Assembly: GCF_040702505.1 (NCBI RefSeq)
Contig: NZ_JBFBLC010000004.1
Location: 395,706 to 459,705, forward strand
Length of the DNA stretch: 64,000 nucleotides
From: Terrabacter sp040702505
Lineage (GTDB): Bacteria > Actinomycetota > Actinomycetes > Actinomycetales > Dermatophilaceae
Reading direction: 5' to 3'
Shown: positions 27,475 through 36,425 of the stretch, piece by piece
Position numbering within the stretch: the first letter of the stretch is position 1
Layout of the letters: every line of letters starts with the position of its first letter
Notes under the pieces: model-generated
What the model was told of the DNA's origin: nothing
Databases searched by the model: none
Seen by the model: the letters and a program-made list of their open reading frames with translations, nothing else
Program-made: the position numbers and the translations under genes

Positions 27475-28791
27475 TCAGCTTGCAGGCTTGACGGCGAGCG
27501 TCACGGAGACGTCCTGGCGCGAGCCGCCGCGGATGATCGTCAGCGTGGTCTTGTCGCCGGCCTTCATCTCGCGGATCTGCGCGACGAGCGCCGTGGCCGA
27601 GTCGACAGGGTGGCCGTCGACGGCGATGACGACGTCGCCGCTCTTGATGCCGGCGTTGGCGGCCGGGGTGCCGCCGCTGACGGACACGACCTGTGCCCCG
27701 GCCCGCTTGGCGCTGCCGTCGGTGACCACGGTGTCGCGGGTGCTGACCCCGAGGAAGGCGTGCTGGGCCTTGCCGCTGCTGATCAGCTGGTCGGCGATGG
27801 ACTTGGCCTCCTTGACGGGGATCGCGAAGCCGATGCCGATGTTGCCGCTCTGGCTGCCCTGGCTCTGTCCGAGGGAGGCGATCGAGCTGTTGATGCCGAC
27901 GAGCTCGCCCTTGGAGTTGACGAGGGCGCCACCGGAGTTGCCGGGGTTGATCGCCGCGGAGGTCTGGATCGCGTTGGTCACGACCTCGTCACCGGAGGAC
28001 TGCTGCTGCCCGAAGGGCGACGAGCTCGAGCCGCCGGTGCTGACCGGTCGGTTGAGCGCCGAGACGATACCGGTGGTGACGGTGCCCGAGAGGCCGAGCG
28101 GGTTGCCGACCGCCATGACGGGGGCGCCGACCTTGAGGGCGTCGGAGCTGCCGAGGCTGATCGGCACGAGGTCCTTGGGGGCACCGGACAGCTTGATCAC
28201 GGCCAGGTCGGTGGAGGGGTCGGTGCCGACGACGGAGGCGGCGTAGGTGCGGCCGTCGTTGAGCGTCACCGTGATGGAGCCGTTGCCGCCCGCGCCCTCG
28301 ACCACGTGGTTGTTGGTCAGCACGTGGCCCTGGTCGTCGTAGACGACTCCGGAGCCCGCGCCGGCACCCTGCGACGTGGTGACGTCGATGCTGACGACGC
28401 TCGGCGCGACGGCGCCGGCCACGGCCGTCCAGTCGGGCGCGGTGGCGCTGCCCTGGGTGATGGTGGGCGAGGTGTTCTGGTTGCTGTTGGTCGTCGCCGT
28501 GGCCGTGGGCGTCGCCGTGGAGGAGCTGCCCTCGCCGGCATGGGTCAGGGCGTAGGTGCCGCCGCTCGCCAGGACGGCCGCGATGAGCGCTGCGCCGAGC
28601 GTCTGCCCGAGGCGGCTGTCACGCCGGGGCTGGGGCCGGGAGGAGGTGCCGAGCGGCGACGTGGGCCCCGACGGAGGCCCGACCGGGGGCTGCGAGGCGC
28701 CCGTCAGCGGCTCCGTCACCGGCTCGGGAGCGGCCGGGCGGCTGTAGTAGTCGGCCTGCGGGATCTGCTGGGTCTCGTTCTCGGGTGCCAT
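27475..28791 (-). CDS. HtrA/DegP-type membrane-anchored serine protease with PDZ domain
   Basis: A 438-residue protein: a Pro/Gln-rich cytoplasmic segment, one transmembrane helix near residue 75 (AALIAAVLASGGTYALTHA), a trypsin-like domain with catalytic His in TNNHVV, Asp in DLAVIKL and Ser in NPGNSGGAL, and a C-terminal PDZ domain (GIKSGDVVIAVDG). Such proteases handle misfolded envelope proteins. Upstream on the same strand are a sensor kinase and response regulator, the order seen for mprA-mprB-pepD in mycobacteria, so it is likely a target of that system (inference). Confidence 0.9.
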   Translation of the reverse strand: MAPENETQQIPQADYYSRPAAPEPVTEPLTGASQPPVGPPSGPTSPLGTSSRPQPRRDSRLGQTLGAALIAAVLASGGTYALTHAGEGSSSTATPTATATTNSNQNTSPTITQGSATAPDWTAVAGAVAPSVVSIDVTTSQGAGAGSGVVYDDQGHVLTNNHVVEGAGGNGSITVTLNDGRTYAASVVGTDPSTDLAVIKLSGAPKDLVPISLGSSDALKVGAPVMAVGNPLGLSGTVTTGIVSALNRPVSTGGSSSSPFGQQQSSGDEVVTNAIQTSAAINPGNSGGALVNSKGELVGINSSIASLGQSQGSQSGNIGIGFAIPVKEAKSIADQLISSGKAQHAFLGVSTRDTVVTDGSAKRAGAQVVSVSGGTPAANAGIKSGDVVIAVDGHPVDSATALVAQIREMKAGDKTTLTIIRGGSRQDVSVTLAVKPAS

Positions 28792-28864
28792 GGGACTGGC
28801 TCCTCCTTGCTGGTTCGCTTGCCTCCATGAGACCTACCCAGCTTGGGTCGCTGTTGTGGCCTTC

Positions 28865-30388
28865 CTAGGAATCGGCTGTGCCTTGACCCGATGCCCGGCG
28901 CGGAGCGGTGATGGCCCGCGTCGGTGCCACGGGCAGCTCCACGACGAACGTCGCACCACCGCCGGGGGTGTCCTGGATCGCAACGCGCCCACCGTGGGCC
29001 TCGACGATCGCGTGAACGATGGCCAGGCCCAGGCCGTTGCCGCCGCCGCTGCCGCGGCTGCGGGAGCGGTCGGCGCGGTAGAAGCGCTCGAAGACGTCCG
29101 CTCGTTCCGGCCGAGGTATGCCCTGGCCGTGGTCCCGCACGTGGAGCGCGACGTGCCCCTCGTCGGCGTGCCCGACGAGGATCTCGATCGGGGTCGTCGC
29201 GGGGGTGTGCACCCGGGCGTTGGTCACGAGGTTCGTGACGACCTGCCGCAGCTGCTGCTCGTCGGCCTGCAGCTCGGTCGGCTCGATGGGGCCGTCGATG
29301 CCGCTGGCGACGATGTGTCGGTCGGGGGCGATCGTCCGCGCGTCCTGGGCGGTGTCGGCGGCGAGGACGGCCAGGTCGACGGGCTGGAACTCGAGGGGGC
29401 GCTCGCCGTCGAGGCGCGCGAGCGTCAGCAGGTCCTCGACCAGGCCGCTCATCCGGTGGGCCTCGGACTCGATGCGACCCATGGCACCGGTGACGGCCTC
29501 ACCGGTGGGCAGCGCCCCCTGCCGGTAGAGCTCGGCGTAGCCACCGACGGCGGCGAGCGGGGTGCGCAGCTCGTGCGAGGCGTCGGCGATGAAGCGTCGC
29601 ATCTTGGCCTCGTTGGCCTCCCGCACGGCGAAGCTCTGCTCGATGCGGGTGAGCATCGCGTTGAGTGACCGGGACAGCGAGGCCACCTCGTCGTCGGTGT
29701 CGGGCACGTCGATGCGCTGGGTGAGGTCGCCGACGGCGATCTTGGCGGCGGTGTCCTCGATCCGGGTCAGTGGCCGGAAGGTCCGTCGCACGAGGTACCA
29801 GCCGACCACACCGGTGACGAGCAGCGTGATGGCCCCGATACCGGCGGCGTAGAGCAGGAAGGTGGTGACAGTTCGATTGAGCGGCCCAAGGGGGAGGGCG
29901 AGGACGTAGATCTCGGTGTGCGGCTCGTTGAGCTGGGCGATGGCCAGCCATCTCGCGTCGCCGTCGGACGAGCCGATCTCGAAGGTGGCGCCGCGCTTGA
30001 CGACCTCGGGGCTGGTGGGCTTCAGCGGCGGTGGCTGGGCGTGCTCACGCTCCGTCGCTGCCTCCCCGAGCGAGCGGCTCTTCCCCGTGCGCACGTCGAT
30101 CACCCGCGTGGTGAAGTTGGTGGGCAGTCGGGGCGTCACAGCGCGCAGCTCCGCCGGGTCGATCGAGCTGAGGCTTGCCGAGTAGACCTGCAGCTCCTGC
30201 TTCGTCTGGTTGACGAGGTAGACGCGGAGCAGGGCGCTGACCACCAAGGAGGTCACGGCCAGCGCGACCGCGATGAGCCCCAGGGTGACCGCGAGCAGTC
30301 GCCAGCGCAGCGGCATGGCCCGCAGGCGGGACGCCGCAGGCTGCCGTCCGGCACGCCGGGCCGCCGGATGGGCGGTCACGTCGACCAT
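28865..30388 (-). CDS. Sensor histidine kinase (MprB/TcrS-like)
   Basis: A 507-residue two-helix membrane kinase. Helix 1 lies near residue 30-55, followed by a roughly 130-residue extracytoplasmic sensor, helix 2 near residue 185, then a HAMP linker, the H-box FIADASHELRTPL (phosphoacceptor histidine), N-box NLVTNARVHTP, and the G-boxes DHGQGIPRPE and GSGGGNGLGLAIV. It starts 4 bases after the stop of the response regulator gene and is probably co-transcribed with it. Which stress it senses is unknown; the neighbouring HtrA suggests envelope stress. Confidence 0.9.
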   Translation of the reverse strand: MVDVTAHPAARRAGRQPAASRLRAMPLRWRLLAVTLGLIAVALAVTSLVVSALLRVYLVNQTKQELQVYSASLSSIDPAELRAVTPRLPTNFTTRVIDVRTGKSRSLGEAATEREHAQPPPLKPTSPEVVKRGATFEIGSSDGDARWLAIAQLNEPHTEIYVLALPLGPLNRTVTTFLLYAAGIGAITLLVTGVVGWYLVRRTFRPLTRIEDTAAKIAVGDLTQRIDVPDTDDEVASLSRSLNAMLTRIEQSFAVREANEAKMRRFIADASHELRTPLAAVGGYAELYRQGALPTGEAVTGAMGRIESEAHRMSGLVEDLLTLARLDGERPLEFQPVDLAVLAADTAQDARTIAPDRHIVASGIDGPIEPTELQADEQQLRQVVTNLVTNARVHTPATTPIEILVGHADEGHVALHVRDHGQGIPRPERADVFERFYRADRSRSRGSGGGNGLGLAIVHAIVEAHGGRVAIQDTPGGGATFVVELPVAPTRAITAPRRASGQGTADS

Positions 30389-30392
30389 CCGG

Positions 30393-31115
30393 TCAGGTCG
30401 TGGTCAGCTCTGGGGGCACCCGCAGAACGTAACCCACACCGCGCTTGGTGTGGATGAGAGAGGGCCCGTCGGCGTCGATCTTGCGCCGCAGGTAGGAGAT
30501 GTAGGACTCGACGATGCCCGACTCGCCGCGGAAGTCGTAGTCCCAGACGTGGTCGAGGATCTGCAGCTTGGACAGCACCCGGTTGGGGTTGAGCAGCAGG
30601 TAGCGCAGCAGCTTGAACTCGGTCGGCGACAGGTCGATGACCCGCCCGCCGCGGCGCACCTCGTGCGAGTCCTCGTTGAGCTCGAGGTCGTGGAAGCGCA
30701 GCGTCGCGCCCTCGTCGGCCTGCCCGCGGGTGCGGCGCAGGACCGCGCGGATGCGGGCGATGACCTCCTCGAGGCTGAACGGCTTGGTGACGTAGTCGTC
30801 GCCGCCGACGGTGAGGCCCTGGATCTTGTCGCCGGTCGCGTCGCGCGCCGTCACGAAGACGATGGGCTGCTGGCGGCCGCGGTCGCGCAGGCGCCGGGTC
30901 ACCTCGAAGCCGTCGACGTCCGGCAGCATGACGTCGAGCACGACGAGGTCCGGCTCGGACTCCTCGGCGAGGGTCAGGGCCGTCGTGCCGTCGCCCGCGG
31001 TCTCGACCTCGAAGCCGGCGAAACGCAGGGACGTCGCGAGCAGCTCGCGGATGTTCGGCTCGTCCTCGACGACGAGCAGGCGGGCCTCGGGGGTCGGTGC
31101 TGTCTGGGTGTCCAC
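30393..31115 (-). CDS. OmpR/PhoB-family response regulator (MprA/TcrA-like)
   Basis: About 240 residues. The receiver domain has the acidic pair in VVEDEPN, the phosphorylated Asp in VVLDVMLPD and the conserved Lys in VTKPFSLEE. The C-terminal winged helix has LSPTEFKLLRYLLLNPNRV and a SYISYLRRKID recognition region. The start is uncertain: a GTG at 31115 gives 240 residues, while an ATG at 31187 would add 24 poorly conserved residues; neither has a clear Shine-Dalgarno sequence. First gene of the regulator-kinase pair. Confidence 0.88.
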   Translation of the reverse strand: MDTQTAPTPEARLLVVEDEPNIRELLATSLRFAGFEVETAGDGTTALTLAEESEPDLVVLDVMLPDVDGFEVTRRLRDRGRQQPIVFVTARDATGDKIQGLTVGGDDYVTKPFSLEEVIARIRAVLRRTRGQADEGATLRFHDLELNEDSHEVRRGGRVIDLSPTEFKLLRYLLLNPNRVLSKLQILDHVWDYDFRGESGIVESYISYLRRKIDADGPSLIHTKRGVGYVLRVPPELTTT

Positions 31116-31281
31116 GACACCAGTGTCGGCGTGTTTGCTGGGAGTTGGCTGGGAGCCGCTGGGATCATTCCTCCGCGCCCGGTGCACGCGACGACGCCCG
31201 CGGTGTGTGGTCCCACCGCGGGCGTCGCTGTCGTATGCCGTCAGCCTCGGCCCGCGGGTCCGCTGGGCCGAGGCGTTCGGT

Positions 31282-32946
31282 TCAGAGGTCGTCGGCGTCG
31301 ACGATGCGGTACGCGTAGCCCTGCTCGGCGAGGAAGCGCTGGCGGTGCGCGGCGAAGTCCGCGTCGACGGTGTCGCGGCTGACGACGGTGTAGAAGTGCG
31401 CCGTGCGCCCGTCGCCCTTGGGTCGCAGGACGCGGCCGAGGCGCTGGGCCTCCTCCTGCCGCGAGCCGAACGTGCCGCTGACCTGGATCGCGACGCTGGC
31501 CTCGGGAAGGTCGATGGAGAAGTTGGCGACCTTGCTGACCACGAGGGTCGTGATGTCGCCGGTGCGGAAGGCGTCGTAGAGGCGCTGGCGCTCTTTGACG
31601 GTCGTCTCGCCCGTGATGACCTCGGCGCCGAGCCGCTCGGCCACCTCGTGGAGCTGGTCGAGGTACTGCCCGATGACGAGCGTCGGCTCCCCGGCGTGCT
31701 GCTGGGCGAGCTTCTCGACCACGGGCAGCTTGGCGTCGGAGCACGACGCGAGGCGGTAGCGGTCGTCCGGCTCGCTCACGGCATACGCCATCCGCTGGCC
31801 GTCGGGCAGGCTGACCCGCACCTCCACGCAGTCGGCGGGAGCGATGTAGCCCTGGGCCTCGATGTCCTTCCACGGCGCGTCGAAGCGCTTGGGCCCGATG
31901 AGGCTGAAGACGTCGGCCTCGCGGCCGTCCTCGCGCACGAGGGTGGCGGTCAGGCCGAGGCGGCGGCGCGCCTGCAGGTCGGCGGTCATGCGGAAGATCG
32001 GCGCGGGCAGCAGGTGCACCTCGTCGTAGACGACCAGGCCCCAGTCGCGGGCGTCGAGCAGGTCGAGGTGGGCGTAGGCGCCCTTCCGCTTCGTCGTCAG
32101 CACCTGGTAGGTCGCGATCGTGACCGGCCGGATCTCCTTGCGCGCACCGGAGTACTCGCCGATCTCGTCTTCGGTCAGGGTCGTCCGCTTGAGCAGCTCG
32201 TCCTTCCACTGCCGCGCGCTCACGGTGTTGGTGACGAGGATGAGCGTCGTCGCCTTGGCGGCGGCCATAGCGCCGGCGCCGACGAGGGTCTTGCCCGCGC
32301 CGCAAGGGAGCACGACGACGCCGGAGCCGCCGTGCCAGAAGCCGTCGACGGCCTGCTGCTGGTAGGGCCGCAGGTGCCAGCCGGCCTGGTCGAGGTCGAT
32401 CGGGTGGGCCTCGCCATCGACGTAGCCGGCGAGGTCCTCGGCCGGCCAGCCGACCTTGAGCAGCTCCTGCTTGAGGGTGCCGCGCTCGCTCGGGTGCACC
32501 ACGACGGCGAGGTCGTCGATGCGCTCGCCGGTCAGCGGCTTGATCTTCTTGTGCCGCAGCACCTCCTCGAGCACCGGCCGGTCGGTCGTGCGCAGCACGA
32601 GGCGGGTGCCCTCCGGGGAGTCGGCGAGGCCCTCCTTCTCGAGGGTGAGCCGGCCGTAGCGGTCCATCGTGTCGGCCACGTCGACGAGCAGGGCGTTCGG
32701 GACGGCATACCTGCTGTGCGTCATGAGGGCGTCGACGACCTGCTCGGCGTCGTGCCCGGCGGCGCGGGCGTTCCACAGGCCGAGCGGGGTGATCCGGTAG
32801 GTGTGCACGTGCTCGGGGGCGCGCTCGAGCTCGGCGAAGGGTGCGATGGCTCGCCTCGCGGCCTCGGCGTTCGGGTGGTCGACCTCGAGGAGGAGGGTCT
32901 TGTCGCTCTGGACGATCAGGGGTCCGTCATTCATCGTCTCGTCCAA
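31282..32946 (-). CDS. Bacterial XPB-type DNA helicase
   Basis: A 554-residue superfamily 2 helicase homologous to eukaryotic XPB/ERCC3. It has Walker A PCGAGKTLVGAG near residue 217, DEVH in VYDEVHLLP near residue 309, and motif VI in EEAQRLGRVLRPKGDGR. The N-terminal damage-recognition-like domain and the C-terminal helicase domain are both present. Bacterial XPB unwinds DNA 3' to 5' and is thought to act in repair or transcription. Actinobacteria often encode a helicase-associated protein nearby; here that gene is at 34075-36336, with the HMG-CoA lyase between. Confidence 0.92.
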   Translation of the reverse strand: MDETMNDGPLIVQSDKTLLLEVDHPNAEAARRAIAPFAELERAPEHVHTYRITPLGLWNARAAGHDAEQVVDALMTHSRYAVPNALLVDVADTMDRYGRLTLEKEGLADSPEGTRLVLRTTDRPVLEEVLRHKKIKPLTGERIDDLAVVVHPSERGTLKQELLKVGWPAEDLAGYVDGEAHPIDLDQAGWHLRPYQQQAVDGFWHGGSGVVVLPCGAGKTLVGAGAMAAAKATTLILVTNTVSARQWKDELLKRTTLTEDEIGEYSGARKEIRPVTIATYQVLTTKRKGAYAHLDLLDARDWGLVVYDEVHLLPAPIFRMTADLQARRRLGLTATLVREDGREADVFSLIGPKRFDAPWKDIEAQGYIAPADCVEVRVSLPDGQRMAYAVSEPDDRYRLASCSDAKLPVVEKLAQQHAGEPTLVIGQYLDQLHEVAERLGAEVITGETTVKERQRLYDAFRTGDITTLVVSKVANFSIDLPEASVAIQVSGTFGSRQEEAQRLGRVLRPKGDGRTAHFYTVVSRDTVDADFAAHRQRFLAEQGYAYRIVDADDL

Positions 32947-32995
32947 CCCCTCCGGGCGCGTCGGTGTTCCCGCTCACGGCTGACAGTATGGGCGC

Positions 32996-33928
32996 ATGCG
33001 ATCCCCACAGGTCGAGGCGGCGACGGGGCTGCCCGCGAAGGTGACGATCTACGAGGTCGGCCCCCGCGACGGGCTGCAGAACGAGAAGACCGTCGTGCCG
33101 GCGGCCACGAAGGTGGAGTTCATTCGGAGGCTCGAGGCGGCCGGGCTCGCGACGATCGAGACGTCGTCGTTCGTGCCGGCGAAGTGGGTGCCGCAGATGG
33201 GTGACGCCGAAGAGGTGCTCGGTGCGCTCGGGGCGGACGGCGGGGGTCGCCGACGGCCTGCCCTGGTGCCCAACGAGCGCGGCCTCGACCGCGCCGAGGA
33301 GCTGGGCCTGACGGCGATCGCGATCTTCGGCTCGGCCACGGAGACCTTCGCGCAGAAGAACCTCAACCGGTCGGTGACCGAGCAGTACGCGATGTTCGAG
33401 CCGGTCGTGAAGCGCGCGCTCGCGGGCGGCATGTGGGTGCGCGCCTACGTCTCCATGTGCTTCGGCGACCCGTGGGAGGGCCCGGTGCCGGTCGCGCAGG
33501 TCGTCGACACGGCCGAGCGGCTCATGGACCTCGGCTGCCACGAGCTGAGCCTCGGCGACACCATCGGCGTCGGGACCACCGGGCACGTGCACCGCCTCCT
33601 CGACGCGCTGGAGGCCAGGGGCATCGGCACCGACCGGATCGCCGTGCACTTCCACGACACCTACGGCCAGGCGCTCGCCAACACCATGGCGGCCCTGCGC
33701 GACGGCGTCTCCGTCGTCGACGCGTCGGCGGGCGGCCTCGGTGGCTGCCCCTACGCGAAGTCCGCCACCGGCAACCTCGCCACCGAGGACCTCGTCTGGG
33801 CCCTGCACGGCGCCGGAGTCGAGACCGGCGTCGACCTCGAAAAGCTCGTCGAGACCTCGGTCTGGATGGCCGGGCAGCTCGGCCGCCCCTCGCCCTCCCG
33901 CGTCGTCAAGGCCCTCACCGGCGCCTGA
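32996..33928 (+). CDS. Hydroxymethylglutaryl-CoA lyase
   Basis: A 310-residue TIM-barrel enzyme that splits HMG-CoA to acetoacetate and acetyl-CoA in leucine catabolism. EVGPRDGLQNE near residue 20 supplies the catalytic Asp and Arg; SLGDTIGVG and HFHDTYGQ hold metal ligands; the active-site signature GGLGGCPYAKSATGNLATED is near residue 246. Start codon ATG lies 50 bases from the divergently read XPB gene. No other leucine-degradation gene is adjacent. A repeat array begins 25 bases after the stop. Confidence 0.92.
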   Translation: MRSPQVEAATGLPAKVTIYEVGPRDGLQNEKTVVPAATKVEFIRRLEAAGLATIETSSFVPAKWVPQMGDAEEVLGALGADGGGRRRPALVPNERGLDRAEELGLTAIAIFGSATETFAQKNLNRSVTEQYAMFEPVVKRALAGGMWVRAYVSMCFGDPWEGPVPVAQVVDTAERLMDLGCHELSLGDTIGVGTTGHVHRLLDALEARGIGTDRIAVHFHDTYGQALANTMAALRDGVSVVDASAGGLGGCPYAKSATGNLATEDLVWALHGAGVETGVDLEKLVETSVWMAGQLGRPSPSRVVKALTGA

Positions 33929-33952
33929 CCCGCGCCGCCCCACCCGTCCCTG

Positions 33953-34092
33953 ACCGTCGAGAGGCCACGTCTGGCCCCTCCTCAACCGTCGAGAGGCCAC
34001 GTGTGGCCCCTCTCCAACAGTCGAGAGGCCACGTGTGGCCCCTCTCCAACCGTCGAGAGGCCACATGTGGCCGCTCAGCTCTCGACGGTGGC
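33953..34092. repeat. Four tandem 32-bp repeats reaching into the 3' end of the next gene
   Basis: Four exact-length 32-bp units start at 33953, 33985, 34017 and 34049. Each begins ACCGTCGAGAGGCCA (third unit ACAGTCGAG) and contains a small palindrome GGCCAC-GT-GTGGCC (fully palindromic GGCCACATGTGGCC in unit 4). The spacing ends at the stop codon of the minus-strand gene, whose last codons (GCC ACC GTC GAG AGC TGA) contain an inverted copy of the core. The core and period are those of the array at 13624-13853, but the variable half is different. Confidence 0.92.
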
Positions 34093-36336
34093 CCCGGTGA
34101 TCCGGTGGACCGAGAAGGACTTCTCGTGGCCCGACTCGTCGGTGGCGCGGACCCGGCCGCCCTCGACCCGCTGCGGGTGGATCAGGTGCCGGCTCGTCGA
34201 GCCGTGGCCGTCGGAGTAGCCGATCCACACGCCGTGCCGCTCGGCGACCGCGTCGCGCAGGAGCGAGAGCGTCACGACCGGGTCCATGGCCAGGATGCGC
34301 GGGCCGGGCCGGCCCTCGTCCTCCGCGCGCCGCTGGTCGGCCGTCGCCTCGGCGGCGCGCAGCCCGTCGACGAGCGTCTGCGTGTGGTCCCGGTCGACGG
34401 GGGAGACCATGGGTCCGGGGCCCCGGCGACGCGACCCGACCCGGCGGCGGGGGGTTTCGGCGTGCACGACGGTGCCGTCCTGGCCCTCGTGCACCGGTGC
34501 GAACCCGTTGTCGCGCAGCAGCTCCACGAGCACGCGCGGGTCGGCGGAGGTCACGAGCACCGTGGGCGCCAGCCGGCGCAGCCGCAGGGGGGCGAGCTCG
34601 CGCGAGGCGAGCATGGTGTCGAGCACCGACTCGTCGTCGGAGCGGATGTATGCCGCCGCGCCGCCGACGCGCGTCTGCCCGTGCCTGCGTGCCACGTCGG
34701 ACACGAGGTACTCGAGCGGCTGGGGGAGCGGGGTGCGGCTCGACCGGCGCACGGTGTCGACGAAGTCCGCTGCGGTCCAGCCGGCGTCGAGCGCGCGGCG
34801 GACCGACTCGGGGGTGAAGCGGTAGACCGTGGCGCCGCCCCGCGACTCGACGTCGGCCGCGAGGCGCATGAAGGACCCCAGGCCGCCGACGAGGCGCCCC
34901 GGGGCCACGGCGGTGAGGTCGGCCTGCACGAGGATGTGGTCGACCGGCGCCGGCAGGTGCGGCGACATCGCTGCCGCGACGTCCTCGACCGACGTGGGCG
35001 ACCCGAGCAGGGCCCGCCCCACCTCGGACAGCGCGCCCCGGCCGGTGACGCCCAGCCACTCGGCCTCGCGCAGTACCGCCTCGACCGCCTCGTCGAGCAC
35101 CGCGGCGGACCGGTTGGGCCGCCGCCACGCGAGGCGCCGGCGCAGGGAGTCGTGGTCGGCGGCGGACCCCGCCTCGAGCGAGGCCAGCTCGCGCAGCACC
35201 TCGCGCCGGATGGCCCGGATCGCCGGCCACTGCACGTCCGGACCCAGCGCGTTGGCCGGTCCCGTGCCCGTGCTGCGCCGCCCGACCAGGTGCGGTGCGC
35301 GGGTCGAGGCGAGCCAGGCGGTGGCGAGGGTGGCCCAACGGTGGCCGCCCTCGCTCGAGCTCCACTCGTCGAGGTCCGACGTGGGAGCCCACACCGGCTC
35401 CACCTCGCCGTCGTCGGCGACGAGCCCGGCGGCATACGCCAGCTCGACGACGAAGGCGGCGTGCTCGGGGTCGAGGTCCAGCGACTGTTGCGTGACCCGA
35501 AGGTCGCGCACGGACAGCCCCCCGGCGCGCAGCACGCGCGGCGGGTCGGCGCCCCAGATGGCGGCGAGCTCGTCGACGTGGGTGAGCGACTCGCTCGCCG
35601 CGCCACCGGCGGCGGCGTCGACGAGGCTGACGTGGCGGGCCGCGATCTCCGGCGGCGTCAGCTCGAGCGACCGGTGCAGCCGTCCCTCGCGCAGCACGAG
35701 CCCGACCTCGCGCGGAAGCGCGACCCGGTCTACCGACACGGGCACGAGCAGGTGGTGCTCGAGCAGCCAGCGAGCCGTGGTGTGACCGGGCCCGCTCGTC
35801 GGGAGCACCCCGAACGCCGGCCCCCACGTCATGCGCTCGAGCATCGTGCGGGCCTCGTCGGGTGCGTCGGCCAGCGCGGCACGGATGTGGTCGGCATCGC
35901 CGTCCTCGGGCGGTGACGACGGACGGAGCTCGCGCATCGGCGCACCCAGCCCGGCGACCGAGCTGCCGAGCACCTCCGGCACGGTGCGCACGACGTGCTC
36001 CCCGTCGGACCCGCGCCAGAGCAGCGCCGCGCGCCACAGGTCCTCCACGATCGACCCCACCGTCTCGACGTCGTCCGACCCCAGCAGCTGGAGCACCGCG
36101 CCGCGGCCGGCTCCCTCGCCGGCCACGACGAGCGCCTCGAGCACCTGCAGGTGTCCACGGTCGAGGGCCTCGACGGCCCGCTGCACGCTGGCCCGCGTGC
36201 CGGCCCGCGCTGCGAGGCTCGTCAGGTCGGCCGGGGCCGGGCGCGCGAGGTCGGGTCGCGCGAGGACGAGGTCGATCAGCTCTGCGTCACTGCGGCCGCG
36301 GATGTCGTCGGCGAGGCTCCGGCTCGAGGTGGCCAT
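34075..36336 (-). CDS. Helicase-associated domain protein (XPB/Ssl2 C-terminal-like, WYL-type end)
   Basis: A 753-residue protein without Walker motifs. The N-terminal part is rich in winged-helix-like segments; the middle has DVARRHGQTRVGGAAAYIRSDDESVLDTML, typical of the actinobacterial 'helicase-associated domain' family; the C-terminal 90 residues (VTLSLLRDAVAERHGVWIGYSDGHG...HLIHPQRVEGGRVRATDE) look like a WYL domain. I infer a role with the XPB helicase encoded 1.1 kb away on the same strand. The last four codons lie inside a repeat-like core. Confidence 0.78.
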   Translation of the reverse strand: MATSSRSLADDIRGRSDAELIDLVLARPDLARPAPADLTSLAARAGTRASVQRAVEALDRGHLQVLEALVVAGEGAGRGAVLQLLGSDDVETVGSIVEDLWRAALLWRGSDGEHVVRTVPEVLGSSVAGLGAPMRELRPSSPPEDGDADHIRAALADAPDEARTMLERMTWGPAFGVLPTSGPGHTTARWLLEHHLLVPVSVDRVALPREVGLVLREGRLHRSLELTPPEIAARHVSLVDAAAGGAASESLTHVDELAAIWGADPPRVLRAGGLSVRDLRVTQQSLDLDPEHAAFVVELAYAAGLVADDGEVEPVWAPTSDLDEWSSSEGGHRWATLATAWLASTRAPHLVGRRSTGTGPANALGPDVQWPAIRAIRREVLRELASLEAGSAADHDSLRRRLAWRRPNRSAAVLDEAVEAVLREAEWLGVTGRGALSEVGRALLGSPTSVEDVAAAMSPHLPAPVDHILVQADLTAVAPGRLVGGLGSFMRLAADVESRGGATVYRFTPESVRRALDAGWTAADFVDTVRRSSRTPLPQPLEYLVSDVARRHGQTRVGGAAAYIRSDDESVLDTMLASRELAPLRLRRLAPTVLVTSADPRVLVELLRDNGFAPVHEGQDGTVVHAETPRRRVGSRRRGPGPMVSPVDRDHTQTLVDGLRAAEATADQRRAEDEGRPGPRILAMDPVVTLSLLRDAVAERHGVWIGYSDGHGSTSRHLIHPQRVEGGRVRATDESGHEKSFSVHRITGATVES

Positions 36337-36425
36337 CCTCCCAACCTACTTCCACGCGCCGATCGCCCCACGCCCGAAGCCCGCCCCAGGCCTGCGGCGC
36401 CGCACGGCCCGCTAGCGTTGCCCCC

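Noticed and set aside
33953..34080. CRISPR array of four units
   Set aside because: The four units are almost identical over their whole length, so there are no distinct spacers; it is a plain tandem repeat.
32927..36037. 1,036-codon minus-strand frame
   Set aside because: Alternate-frame shadow of the helicase-associated gene and antisense of HMG-CoA lyase; Arg/Ala/Gly-rich with no domain.
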